64,000 nt of DNA, from contig CP073749.1 of the NCBI GenBank assembly GCA_024398055.1, forward strand, positions 3,472,594-3,536,593, read 5' to 3'. The position numbers were made by a program, and so were the translations under genes. The notes under the pieces are model-generated. The model had not been told where the DNA came from. It saw nothing but the letters and a program-made list of their open reading frames with translations, and did not search any database. Shown here one piece after another: positions 52,928 through 61,265 of this stretch. The first letter of the stretch is position 1. Every line of letters begins with the position of its first letter. The stretch is from a bacterium SCSIO 12741. Its GTDB lineage: Bacteria; Bacteroidota; Bacteroidia; Flavobacteriales_G; Salibacteraceae.

Positions 52928-54292
52928 CTAAATCAACTTGGCAACTGCAGCTTTAACCTTTTCCTTGTCTTTGGTATCCTCCTTCTTTAAACCGGCAATT
53001 TTCAAGAGATTCTCCGACTCGTTATTCTTGTTGAAAGGGTGGTTCTTATCCTGCAGTCCATGGGTATAAAAACGAACCAATTCGGCTCGATTGTAGCCAA
53101 TTTTGTCACTCCTCAAATCCTTGTTGACCAGCGATTCAAAGGGGATATAATCTCGGGCCATTTGACGAATACCCAAAGATGAAAAAAGAGAAGAGGCCAC
53201 CTTCAGCATTTTGGAATAGACGCCAACCGTTAAGCTGATTCCGCTGATCGCCGGGAAATATTTACCGGCCCAGTAGACTGTTTCACCTATTCCCACAAAG
53301 GCTCCTACCGTGTTTTTTACCAATTGGTCCCATTTGATATTGAAGAGTAGCATCAAATTTTGAGCACTGCTGTTCTTTTTCTTACCATAAGACTTGACCA
53401 GGGCTTCGATTTGTTGGTAGCTCTTGTAGTCGGAGTGTACAATTTTGGTTTTGTCCAAAGCTGTGCTCAGGTTCATCAAAGCGCGTCCAAGAGGCATGAG
53501 TTTTAGGTAGCCTTTTTCGCCCGTTTTATCACCTTTAATTCGGTCCCAAACCGACAATAGCCGAGGAGCCGTTAAACTGGCACTTCCCAATTTCTGAAAA
53601 AAGGCAAGCGTTCCTTTCCAAACGGCCGAACCCACATTTCCATTTTTACATTCACTCCACACTTTGGCGATCACCTCGTAAAAGTCATGGGCATAGGTAA
53701 AGAGCTTGGCTGAGTCGGCCACTAGGGTATACTCGCCCATGGTCACTTCATCCTGAAAGCCAAATTGATGCAAAGCCTCCGCGGTAGTTCCTCCGATAGA
53801 GGAGAGGGCTCTAATTCCGGTAGCGGCCTTTTTGGTTTTGCTCGCTTTTTTGTTGCCCCAGGTTTCGCCAAACTCTACGATGTCGCCGCCTGTGGTTTTA
53901 AGGTTGGTCCCGAATCCCGAATAGGTGTTTATCTCTTCTTTCGAAATTTTGATTTGTCCAGCTTTACCCTCGGCGGCAAGAAGTTTGGCCATGCTTCCGG
54001 TTGATTTTACGGCTTTACCTATTCCGGTCACGTGTTTCTTTTTTCCAATATCCTGTGCGGTTCCATATAGGTTTCCTACCAGATCCAATGTTGTGCGATT
54101 CACTGAGCGTAGATCGGGTTCGTCTTTATCTCCTCCTTCCAGCTGAACCACTGGACCTTTTGGTACCATTTGAAGGATTGATTGCTCAAACGATTTCTGC
54201 CTTGGAGTCATGGTCATACCTCCGGAACGTGAATGTCCGTTATGGGCAACTGAACGGGATTCAAACTTGCGGGAATACCCTGGTGCGTGCAT
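52928..54292 (-). CDS. Unknown protein with eCIS-cargo-like N-terminal leader
   Basis: This is a 454-residue protein. The first 60 residues (MHAPGYSRKFESRSVAHNGH..., FEQSILQMVPKGPVVQLEGG) resemble the unstructured leaders of extracellular contractile injection system cargoes, which often carry short PVVQ-type motifs after a Gln/Ser-rich stretch. The rest is helical with small-residue hydrophobic patches (GSASLTAPRLLSVW, VGAFVGIGETVYWAGKYFPAISGISLTVGVY) that could insert in membranes. No eCIS genes are in the window. It could also be an orphan toxin of another export system. Confidence 0.5.
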   Translation of the reverse strand: MHAPGYSRKFESRSVAHNGHSRSGGMTMTPRQKSFEQSILQMVPKGPVVQLEGGDKDEPDLRSVNRTTLDLVGNLYGTAQDIGKKKHVTGIGKAVKSTGSMAKLLAAEGKAGQIKISKEEINTYSGFGTNLKTTGGDIVEFGETWGNKKASKTKKAATGIRALSSIGGTTAEALHQFGFQDEVTMGEYTLVADSAKLFTYAHDFYEVIAKVWSECKNGNVGSAVWKGTLAFFQKLGSASLTAPRLLSVWDRIKGDKTGEKGYLKLMPLGRALMNLSTALDKTKIVHSDYKSYQQIEALVKSYGKKKNSSAQNLMLLFNIKWDQLVKNTVGAFVGIGETVYWAGKYFPAISGISLTVGVYSKMLKVASSLFSSLGIRQMARDYIPFESLVNKDLRSDKIGYNRAELVRFYTHGLQDKNHPFNKNNESENLLKIAGLKKEDTKDKEKVKAAVAKLI

Positions 54293-54524
54293 AGTTTAAG
54301 GTTTGTGTATCAAATATGGCGAATGTCTGTGGGAATGGAAAGCGTATTTCTACGCGTTTTAGACTTGTTATCAGGTTGTTGTATATTCCGAATTCTGATA
54401 AATAAAGAGGGACAATCTGATTTTTGATCCTGGGATTGGATTTTGGAATTAGATTTGAATAATAATCGGCCTAATTGCCGTTAGAAAACTATTAACCATT
54501 TCTAACCTACCAAACCAATAAGTC
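54293..54524. other. Intergenic region with a REP-like short palindrome
   Basis: GCGTA-tttc-TACGC (54342-54355) followed by GTTTT is a shortened version of the REP-like palindromes at 6751 and 7754. The rest is AT-rich and must hold divergent promoters for the flanking genes. Confidence 0.4.
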
Positions 54525-55352
54525 ATGATCCGAATAGCTTTAATTTCCTTGACCCTATTTCTGGGTTTTCCTCCCATTTATGCCCAGTCTCCTTCTTCGG
54601 ATGCCCAACGTTTGACCGATCAGTGTATCGAAATGATGCGTCAAGGAGAGTATCAAAAGGCTCTTGAACTCGTTAACCAGGCAATAGAGATAGATGGGAA
54701 GAATGTGTTTGCCTTGCGAACCCGGGGAGGCCTTTTGGCTATGTTTCAGTATTTTAAACCAGCGCTAAAGGATTTTTCGAAAGCCATAAAGTTGGATCCT
54801 GGGAATTCCCTCTCCTTTTACAATCGAGGAACTTGTTACCAGAATATGGGAAAGTACAGTAAGGCAGTTAAGGATTTTGATCGAAGCATTGAGTTAAACC
54901 CTGAATTCAAAAGTGCCTATGCCAACCGTGGATTGGCCTGGTGTGAATTAAAGAACTATGATCAGGCCCTTAATGACTACAAGAAGGCCATTGAGCTGGA
55001 TGAGGAGTATGAACTCGCTTATCGCCTGAGAGGACTGTTGCACAAGGATATGAAGAGTTATGAAGAGGCCATTGCCGATTTTAAGCAACTTTTAAAACTC
55101 AATCCTGAAAATCACGAAGCACATTTCATGATTGCCGGTGTACATATGGATTCAGGGAAATACCTGTATGCCATAGAATCTTATAACCAAGCCATAGAAT
55201 TAGCTCCCGAAGAAATGTCCCCCTATTTGTTGATGCGAGGGAATGCTAAAAAGAATATCAATGATCTTGATGGTGCTTGTGCGGATTGGAATAAGGCCTA
55301 TAACCTAGGTCTGTCAATAGCCAAATTGCTCATTGATGAATCTTGTCCATAA
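54525..55352 (+). CDS. Exported TPR-repeat protein
   Basis: This 275-residue protein has signal peptide MIRIALISLTLFLGFPPIYAQ and six TPR units (YQKALELVNQAIEIDGKN, FKPALKDFSKAIKLDPGN, YSKAVKDFDRSIELNPEF, YDQALNDYKKAIELDEEY, YEEAIADFKQLLKLNPEN, YLYAIESYNQAIELAPEE). It is probably a periplasmic scaffold for protein complexes. No partner is identified in the neighbourhood. Confidence 0.88.
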   Translation: MIRIALISLTLFLGFPPIYAQSPSSDAQRLTDQCIEMMRQGEYQKALELVNQAIEIDGKNVFALRTRGGLLAMFQYFKPALKDFSKAIKLDPGNSLSFYNRGTCYQNMGKYSKAVKDFDRSIELNPEFKSAYANRGLAWCELKNYDQALNDYKKAIELDEEYELAYRLRGLLHKDMKSYEEAIADFKQLLKLNPENHEAHFMIAGVHMDSGKYLYAIESYNQAIELAPEEMSPYLLMRGNAKKNINDLDGACADWNKAYNLGLSIAKLLIDESCP

Positions 55353-55678
55353 GCAACTCTTTAGGATCGACTTCTCGTCGAATTATCCTCCAAACATCGA
55401 GTTTAGTATCTCCTTGAAATTAAGTAGTATAGATTTCGGATTCTAATGGAGGAATACTTGGTACCAATGATTCAATATCGGCCAGATTATTTATGAATCC
55501 TCTCTTACTTTTGGCTTGCTCGCATTGATGCGCTTTGGTACGATGAAAAGATCGTTTTGGGCAGCTATTTATCCAGAGTTTGAATTAAATTATCTGGATA
55601 GTCTTGAATCGAACAAGCCTTCAAAAAGATATACAGAACAACGAGTTACGCTCGATCTAACAATACTGAAAAGAAATT
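55353..55678 (+). other. Gene-poor stretch with a possible coding remnant
   Basis: A short plus-strand run (about 55484-55587) reads ILSYFWLARIDALWYDEKIV followed by LGSYLSRV and a stop. It looks like the end of a degraded protein because no start precedes it in frame. A different frame (55516-55704, 62 residues) overlaps the next gene by 26 bp and is not convincing. Confidence 0.35.
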
Positions 55679-56068
55679 ATGGGAAGTTTTATAGAAGTGA
55701 ATGATACCTTACCACTCACCGTGGAGCAGGGTTTTCCGGCCAACATTCTCGACATCAATCGTCAATCCACCTCAAATCCAGTGACCCTAAAAGAAGTAGA
55801 AGGCCGAATCTTCGAATTCCACAACAAACCATCCGCCCGAATTTTTCAGCGTGATCCAGTCCGTTTGTACCTGGTTCAAAAAATTGATGGTAAATGGCTC
55901 TTTTGGGGGCATGCCCTCCTACAAACCCAACAATGGGAAAAAACAGATCCCGAGGATAACGACAGTTGGACTACCAGCGGATCCTATATCATCAATAAGA
56001 TCTATGATCCCGAGTACCAGAAAGCGGTAACGATCAATGAATCCGTTCCAGGGTTGAGTTATTTTTAG
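55679..56068 (+). CDS. Small conserved-looking protein, unknown function
   Basis: This is a 129-residue cytosolic protein. The middle VEGRIFEFHNKPSARIFQRDPVRLYLVQKIDGKWLFWGHAL is beta-rich and looks like a small barrel binding fold, and the C-terminus SWTTSGSYIINKIYDPEYQKA is well ordered. I do not recognise the family. It precedes the first tRNA-linked repeat block (56112) and may be chromosomal core next to the accessory island. Confidence 0.55.
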   Translation: MGSFIEVNDTLPLTVEQGFPANILDINRQSTSNPVTLKEVEGRIFEFHNKPSARIFQRDPVRLYLVQKIDGKWLFWGHALLQTQQWEKTDPEDNDSWTTSGSYIINKIYDPEYQKAVTINESVPGLSYF

Positions 56069-56111
56069 GAAGAGGCAGGGATTCAAGGGTAAGTTATATT
56101 CACCAGAGGGA

Positions 56112-56300
56112 GTCGCTTCGCTCCTTGAGGTTCGAGTGTGAGAAGCGAGTTCGAGGAAATGGAAAGTATGGAGCAAAAAGGCCTGATGAACTCCTCGTTC
56201 TCAGGCCTCGTTCTCGTTCTGTCTTGTGACCCGAATGGGGCTGAAATCGAACCCCGATGCAAGAAATTTTTTAGAAGGGATTCATCTTCTTGTCAAAATT
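56112..56300. repeat. tRNA-3'-end-linked repeat block A
   Basis: Positions 56112-56230 match 58999-59119 at about 96%. They contain TTCGAGTGTGAG, an AGGCCTGA/TCAGGCCT hairpin that is a terminator on the minus strand (56179-56208), and end in GTGAC. GTGACCCGAATGGGGCTGA (from 56226) follows, a tRNA-3'-end-like segment that also matches 59240-59313 over about 75 bp. Confidence 0.75.
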
Positions 56301-56342
56301 TCCGAGTCAGGAAATCCAGAGATAGATTTAGTCAATAATTAC

Positions 56343-56489
56343 TCATTTTCTTCTTGAGCCACCTTTGGAACCCGATGAAGAATTCCCTTTGTTTCCTCCT
56401 CCTGTTTTGGGCGGGTTATTTCCTCTATTCCCTCCAGAGGGTTTACCAGTTGTACTTGGCGCATTCGCCGGTCTATTTGACTTTGACAT
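56343..56489 (-). CDS. Possible small basic Gly/Asn/Ser-rich protein
   Basis: The ATG at 56489 gives 48 residues (MSKSNRPANAPSTTGKPSGG, then NRGNNPPKTGGGNKG and a KGGSRRK tail), a disordered, basic chain. A longer frame starts at 56555, only 15 bp after the caspase-like gene, so it could be the last gene of that operon. Composition alone cannot prove coding. An RNA- or membrane-binding tail is possible. Confidence 0.35.
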   Translation of the reverse strand: MSKSNRPANAPSTTGKPSGGNRGNNPPKTGGGNKGNSSSGSKGGSRRK

Positions 56490-56570
56490 ATTAAAGAGTT
56501 TAAGATTGTGCCAACTGTTATTTATAGCCCTTTTCGGCATATTGGGCTTAATCAAAATATAAATGGAATA

Positions 56571-57857
56571 TTATTTCAATTTAACATCACCAGCGTCTCC
56601 ATTCCAATAAAGAGAAGGTATTATAGTCTCGCTATCGAGATTTTCGTCCATTAGAGCATTGATAAAGTCATTTACCGTTATTGAATCCAAGTGATCCAAC
56701 GTTGTCAATGCAAAAAATAATCTACGACCTAATGGCCCAACTTTGGAAATATTCCTGCCGGATTTATGATGAGGAATGAACTTGGTAGGATTATCTTTAA
56801 CGCTTTGAGTAGAGCCGGGACTACTCGATACGATTACGGGGCAACGGTTAATATATAGTTCATCAACCAAAGATGAATTGAAATCAAAACTGTAAGACGA
56901 ATTCTCCAATGCGCTTAGCATAGTGTCGACAAAAAGTTTTCCTAACTCGACCATGTCAATCGATTCCAACTGTTCGCTAAACCCTTTTGCTTGCTCTAAT
57001 TTGAGTTTATTCAAGTTTTGTTCATTCGAATCGGAAAAATGGTTTCTTATTGTACCTGCTCCTTCCTGCTTCCAAAGGATCGGGTCATAGATCATGGTCA
57101 TCATTTTTTCACTATCAATTTTACCATGTTCATTTAAAAGATTCTCAGAAGCGGGAAGAGTGGTGGCATGTTCTGCGACGGATGAATAGTAATTTTCAAA
57201 ATATTCATTTGATAGTTCAGCTCGCTGTTTTTGGAGTGATTTTTGGCTGGAATTGTTCATTCTGGTAAACGGATCGATACTTGATTCTTTATCAAAGTAA
57301 CTTTGACAGAAATCACCAAGAATGATTCCATTGAAACCCAATTCACAATAAGAAGAGGAAATTCCAGAAAGAGATAAGCCAAGACCACTTCGGGGATCAT
57401 ATAAGGAATCGCTAAGCTGGACGTTGTCTCTTGCATAAATTCTGCTCATGCTCGAGTTTCCGGGAAAAAATAGTGGATTTCGTTTATCGTATTTAGAAGT
57501 CATCCCATGACCGCATATATAAATAATGTAGAAGAATGAATCTTGGGATAGAGAGTCAGGTAAAATTAGTTGGCCAATTTCCTGTTGTAAAATCAAATCA
57601 TCAACTGGTTTGTCTGCCTTAGATTCGATCAAGGTTGATTCAACTCCCAATACTTTCCTAAGCAGGCTATCAACCAAGACTGCACTTTTATTCGCTCCAT
57701 TTATACTTACATTTTGAGGCAAACCAAAACGATTTAGAAGCGAATCCTCCTTATAAAACTCCGATCCCACAACAAGAGCTCTAATTTTGACCTGTGAATG
57801 AAGCATGTTTGTCCATAAGATAATGCACATCAATAAAATCCATTTACTCATGATCAT
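56571..57857 (-). CDS. Exported caspase-like (C14/metacaspase) protease
   Basis: This 428-residue protein starts with a signal peptide (MSKWILLMCIILWTNMLHSQ). The caspase-fold core has KIRALVVGSEFYK, the catalytic histidine in FFYIIYICGHGMTS (His117) and the catalytic cysteine in GIILGDFCQSY (Cys184, with the usual Asp two residues before it). A long insert and a C-terminal part (PVIVSSSPGSTQSVKDN) complete the p10-like half. Most bacterial caspases are cytosolic and linked to NLR or gasdermin defence genes; this one should act in the periplasm or outside. It overlaps the next upstream gene by 14 bp in an operon of three. Confidence 0.85.
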   Translation of the reverse strand: MIMSKWILLMCIILWTNMLHSQVKIRALVVGSEFYKEDSLLNRFGLPQNVSINGANKSAVLVDSLLRKVLGVESTLIESKADKPVDDLILQQEIGQLILPDSLSQDSFFYIIYICGHGMTSKYDKRNPLFFPGNSSMSRIYARDNVQLSDSLYDPRSGLGLSLSGISSSYCELGFNGIILGDFCQSYFDKESSIDPFTRMNNSSQKSLQKQRAELSNEYFENYYSSVAEHATTLPASENLLNEHGKIDSEKMMTMIYDPILWKQEGAGTIRNHFSDSNEQNLNKLKLEQAKGFSEQLESIDMVELGKLFVDTMLSALENSSYSFDFNSSLVDELYINRCPVIVSSSPGSTQSVKDNPTKFIPHHKSGRNISKVGPLGRRLFFALTTLDHLDSITVNDFINALMDENLDSETIIPSLYWNGDAGDVKLK

Positions 57858-58302
57858 TTGTGAAGTTTTTCCAGTAATTCTGAGACGATTTTCTAAATGA
57901 TAAAATGACCAGTTGACCTTTTATTCTCAATTCTCGAATGGAATTTTCGTCTTCATAGTTTATGTCCCTAAGCGAAAATCTAAACTCCTTAAGTGGAGAT
58001 TTTATAATTGAATCATTTACAAGGTTCAGCTCTCCATAGTAAGTCGTTAGGAAGTTCATTTTTTCTTCCTCAATTGAATCTTTAAGTTCAGCTTTGGTAA
58101 TTATTTTTCCAATCAATCCACTAACATCGGAATAGAGGTTGCGTCTATATTCCCATAATTCAAGGTTTTTAGCCAATGATTGTTCAGCTTTGGTTCGATT
58201 ATTTGACAAATGGATGAAACTAAAAACAAGCGAAAGAACAGTTAGAATTATTCCTCCAATTTTGATCATTACATCCCAAGTCCGATGAGTACTTTCTTTC
58301 AT
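57844..58302 (-). CDS. Single-TM partner of the caspase-like operon
   Basis: This 152-residue protein has one membrane helix (residues about 12-30, KIGGIILTVLSLVFSFIHL) and a charged helical domain (NNRTKAEQSLAKNLELWEYRRNLYSDVSGLIGKI) followed by beta strands. Topology prediction by charge puts the large part in the periplasm or cytosol with equal ease. Its stop overlaps the caspase-like start by 14 bp, so the two are translationally coupled, and a sensor or anchor role is plausible. Confidence 0.7.
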   Translation of the reverse strand: MKESTHRTWDVMIKIGGIILTVLSLVFSFIHLSNNRTKAEQSLAKNLELWEYRRNLYSDVSGLIGKIITKAELKDSIEEEKMNFLTTYYGELNLVNDSIIKSPLKEFRFSLRDINYEDENSIRELRIKGQLVILSFRKSSQNYWKNFTNDHE

Positions 58303-58311
58303 ATCATTTTA

Positions 58312-58722
58312 TTATTTAATATGAATTAGAACGGTTTCTTCTCTTACATCACCTTCATCTTCTCTTAGGATGATTTTGTCGTAATCTTCTAATTGCCTGA
58401 TAGTTAAGTTAAGAGTCTTTTCGTTAATTGAAATTTTCCAATTAAAGTCTCCTGACTTTTTAATAGACCAATTCAAAGTCTCATGATGCCAGGTACCTCT
58501 TAGGCAGGTTTTTTTAATGACTTGGCTGTTCTTTTCTCGAAATACCCAAGAGACTCCACTAATACAAGAATCCCCGTACATGATACTAATCACTTCATCT
58601 TGTATCCATTCTTTTTCTGAACTGGCTGTTAATATTTGTTCAACTTCAGATATACTCCTTTGAGCATACGTGTTGATGATAAGCAGACAAGAAATTGCCG
58701 CCAAAATCAAATTTCTTTTCAT
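58312..58722 (-). CDS. Small exported first gene of the caspase-like operon
   Basis: This is a 136-residue protein with signal peptide MKRNLILAAISCLLIINTYAQ. The mature part is a beta-rich domain with two Cys (DSCISGVSW, KKTCLRGTW) that could form a disulfide. It lies 9 bp upstream of the single-TM gene. No family is recognised. It might be an inhibitor or target of the caspase-like protease, which is speculation. Confidence 0.65.
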   Translation of the reverse strand: MKRNLILAAISCLLIINTYAQRSISEVEQILTASSEKEWIQDEVISIMYGDSCISGVSWVFREKNSQVIKKTCLRGTWHHETLNWSIKKSGDFNWKISINEKTLNLTIRQLEDYDKIILREDEGDVREETVLIHIK

Positions 58723-58938
58723 TCAGGATGTTTAGTAAAAGGTTTTGTGATTCAATTGAATCTATTCAAAGCTAAAAAATAACAAGTTCAATTACAACAT
58801 GTTATAATTACAGAATACTGATATCAGCCTTGAACAAAAGCAATCAATTTAAGTGAAATCTAATATAACTCTGGACGATTTTATGAAAAGCCGCACTTTT
58901 GATTCTAACCTTGATAATAAAGGAAGAGGAGAAACGAA

Positions 58939-58965
58939 AAAGCCGTTCCAAAATGAAGCGGCTTT
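58939..58965 (-). terminator. Minus-strand terminator in the intergenic island
   Basis: AAAGCCG-cttcattttggaa-CGGCTTTTTCG on the minus strand. No intact gene precedes it now, which fits a leftover from a lost minus-strand gene, possibly a tRNA. Confidence 0.65.
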
Positions 58966-58998
58966 CCAAGATAAAGAAATCTTTATGTGTGACCCGGC

Positions 58999-59313
58999 GT
59001 CGCTTCGCTCCTTCAGGTTCGAGTGTGAGAAGCGAGTACGAGGAAATGGAAAGTATGGAGCAAAAAAAGGCCTGATGAACTCCTCGTTCTCAGGCCTCGT
59101 CCTCGTTCTGTCTTGTGACTTGGCTGGGGCTTGGCGTCGCTTCGCTCCTTCAGGTTCGAGTGTGAGAAGCGAGTACGAGGAAAATGATAGTATTAGGCAT
59201 AAAAAAAGCCCGACGTTTTATCGTCAGGCTTCCTTCTTTGTGACCCGAATGGGGCTGAGATCGAACCCCATGTCAAGAGAATTTCTTGAAGGGATTAGTT
59301 TATTGTACATAAT
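58999..59313. repeat. tRNA-3'-end-linked repeat block B
   Basis: 58999-59119 copies block A, including its minus-strand terminator hairpin (59068-59097). 59115-59244 is the exact 130-bp repeat shared with block C. 59240-59313 resembles the tRNA-3'-like part of block A. Block B is thus a junction between the two repeat types, joined at GTGAC. 58723-58938 shows no gene, and the 185-residue frame across this block is an artefact of the repeats. Confidence 0.8.
59115..59244. repeat. Exact 130-bp direct repeat, left copy
   Basis: This is identical to 61266-61395. It starts with GTGACTTGGCTGGGGCT, the 3' end of the nearby tRNA-Lys gene read on the plus strand, then the TTCGAGTGTGAG motif and a minus-strand terminator hairpin (59200-59231), and ends with GTGAC. 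Confidence 0.92.
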
Positions 59314-59450
59314 TTCAACTGCGAAGTTTAAAAATCTGTCTAATCATTGGACCATCAACAGACAATCAGTCCGTTGCACCGCAACGGGAAGGAAACAACC
59401 ACATCAATGATTGCTTAATTTAGTAGAATCAATTGCCAGAATCTTCTGTT

Positions 59451-61115
59451 ATGGATAAAACTAAACTGATAGAAATTTCAGATCACGAGTTCACTAAATT
59501 GGCAAGCGGTTCGAGTGTCCAAATACACTCAAAAGGAAAAGCTATTTCCTTTTACAGTGCGCCTAACCCTCTTTATAATATCGGTGTACATACCGAATTC
59601 AAAGATGTAATTGTTCCTTCAATTGCCACAATAAAAGGGGGGATAAGGAAAGCCATTGTCATTAATGGACGTTCGATTATTAATGAATTGGACATAATTA
59701 CAACGTCTGATAATTTTAAACTAATAGTTGGCGATAAAGCTCAGATCGGAAAGTTAAATGTTAGGTCTAATTCTGGTATGGTTAATATCGCCATAAAAGA
59801 AGAGGCAAACGTTTCCAAAATTGAGGTTCGATCCTTAAATATTAGAAGTCTTACCCTCGAGGAATCTGCTAAAGTTGATTACATTGATATTTACGAAAGC
59901 CATCAATTCTTTGAACTTTCATTTGGTGGTGAATCAAGAGTAGAAAAAATATCAATTGAAAGAAAATCCGTCATTGATTCACTTGTGTTTAAGGATAGAG
60001 CTTTTGTAAATACACTAATTACCTTAGATGAGGTAAAGGTCAATTTGATCTATACCGTTGATCATTCGGCTGTTGAATCTATTTATTTTCAGGATAATAG
60101 CCAAATAGGGGAAGCTGAATTTATCGAAAATTCAGAGTGCGCCAAAATCAGATTTTCTAAATCAACCAGGGTTGATTTTGTCTCAGTTGCAGAAGGTGCC
60201 AGAGTTCAAGAATTTGAATTTTATGGAGGAACAATAAGAGAGACATTTTCAGTGAGCGAGATGAAATTGCAGAAATTGGTTATTACCGGAAACGGTACAA
60301 ATTTCCCAAGCAAGATTCACTTTCGATCACTCAGAATTAGCCAACTTATTTTTAGGGACTTCAATATTACTTCTTCTATTCAATTCACCGATATTCACCG
60401 CTTTCATGAACTTGTAAAGACAACTTTCGTCGAATTTACCCGGAGTAGCTTTCACAAATTGGAGCTTATTGGTTGTCAATTCGAAAAATTCGATTTTGTA
60501 GTTTTTAATAGTAGTGATTTGACAAACGCATTTATCGCTAAAACTAACTTCCCAGATGATGTCCGGATCGCAAAAATTAAAGTTGGGAAACCCAAGGAGT
60601 TTGTGTACAAGGTGGACAAGGATCAAGGCAAACAGTTTTTTGAACAAATCAAAACGGTACATCAGAAACATGGCAATCGAACCGAGGCGTTGAAGTATCA
60701 GGCAAAAGAGCTTAGTGCGTATTTTGAATTGCTTACATGGAAAGAAAGTTTTTGGGACAAGTTCACACTTTGCTTCAGTAAGTGGAGCAACAAGTTTGGA
60801 ACTTCATGGTTCCAAGGATTCAGGTTCTTTGCAGGAACAACAATTCTATTTTATTTCCTGATTCTTCTGTCAACAGAAAACGTCCACTTGGTTTTTCCTT
60901 GGAACATGACATCAGATGATCTTGGGACATTTACTGCAAATTATTTCAGGTTCATTGACCCGACTTCAGGGGTTTTTAAGAAATGGGATTTCATATATGA
61001 AATGGAAAATGGTGACATCAGTTTGTTCGTTGTTATTTTACTGTTCTTTAGTAAAATATTTATCGTCACAATGATCTATCAGATCGTTCAGGCATTCCGA
61101 AAATTCGGGAAATAG
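59451..61115 (+). CDS. Beta-helix-like protein with two C-terminal membrane helices
   Basis: The ATG at 59451 (MDKTKLIEISDHEF) is preferred over the TTG six codons earlier. Residues 30-370 form a long series of short beta repeats, like bactofilin or pentapeptide-type helices (ANVSKIEVRSLNIRSLTLEESAKVDYI and similar). A conserved segment follows (FFEQIKTVHQKHGNRTEALKYQAKELSAYFELLTWKESF), known to me from pentapeptide-repeat membrane proteins, then two helices (about 467-485 and 533-553). This domain order recalls repeat proteins linked to ion-channel-like membrane parts. It is the only gene between the exact 130-bp repeats. Confidence 0.72.
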   Translation: MDKTKLIEISDHEFTKLASGSSVQIHSKGKAISFYSAPNPLYNIGVHTEFKDVIVPSIATIKGGIRKAIVINGRSIINELDIITTSDNFKLIVGDKAQIGKLNVRSNSGMVNIAIKEEANVSKIEVRSLNIRSLTLEESAKVDYIDIYESHQFFELSFGGESRVEKISIERKSVIDSLVFKDRAFVNTLITLDEVKVNLIYTVDHSAVESIYFQDNSQIGEAEFIENSECAKIRFSKSTRVDFVSVAEGARVQEFEFYGGTIRETFSVSEMKLQKLVITGNGTNFPSKIHFRSLRISQLIFRDFNITSSIQFTDIHRFHELVKTTFVEFTRSSFHKLELIGCQFEKFDFVVFNSSDLTNAFIAKTNFPDDVRIAKIKVGKPKEFVYKVDKDQGKQFFEQIKTVHQKHGNRTEALKYQAKELSAYFELLTWKESFWDKFTLCFSKWSNKFGTSWFQGFRFFAGTTILFYFLILLSTENVHLVFPWNMTSDDLGTFTANYFRFIDPTSGVFKKWDFIYEMENGDISLFVVILLFFSKIFIVTMIYQIVQAFRKFGK

Positions 61116-61265
61116 AAAAAAGGAATAAATCTTTGAAAATTGATAGGCCTTTTTTTGTTTTCAAAAGTTCATGTTCAAGGTTTCCATCAATTCGTCAAAA
61201 AAGTGTGTCGATGGATAGTTCCAGAAATTATATTCGTTCTCAGGCCTCGCTCTCGTTCTGATTTA

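Noticed and set aside
59240-59313. A second tRNA gene on the minus strand
   Set aside because: Only the 3'-end-like T-arm and acceptor region can be seen (GGGGTTCGAT...CCCCATTCGGGTCAC); the T-loop length is wrong and no D-arm or anticodon arm precedes it.
58853-59410. A 185-residue plus-strand open frame across repeat block B
   Set aside because: Most of it translates the direct repeats and terminator hairpins in the same frame also seen in block A; it has no start support and no domain character.
56571-61115. Caspase-gasdermin defence system
   Set aside because: The caspase-like protein is exported, and neither the 152-residue single-TM protein nor the beta-helix protein has a gasdermin fold pattern.
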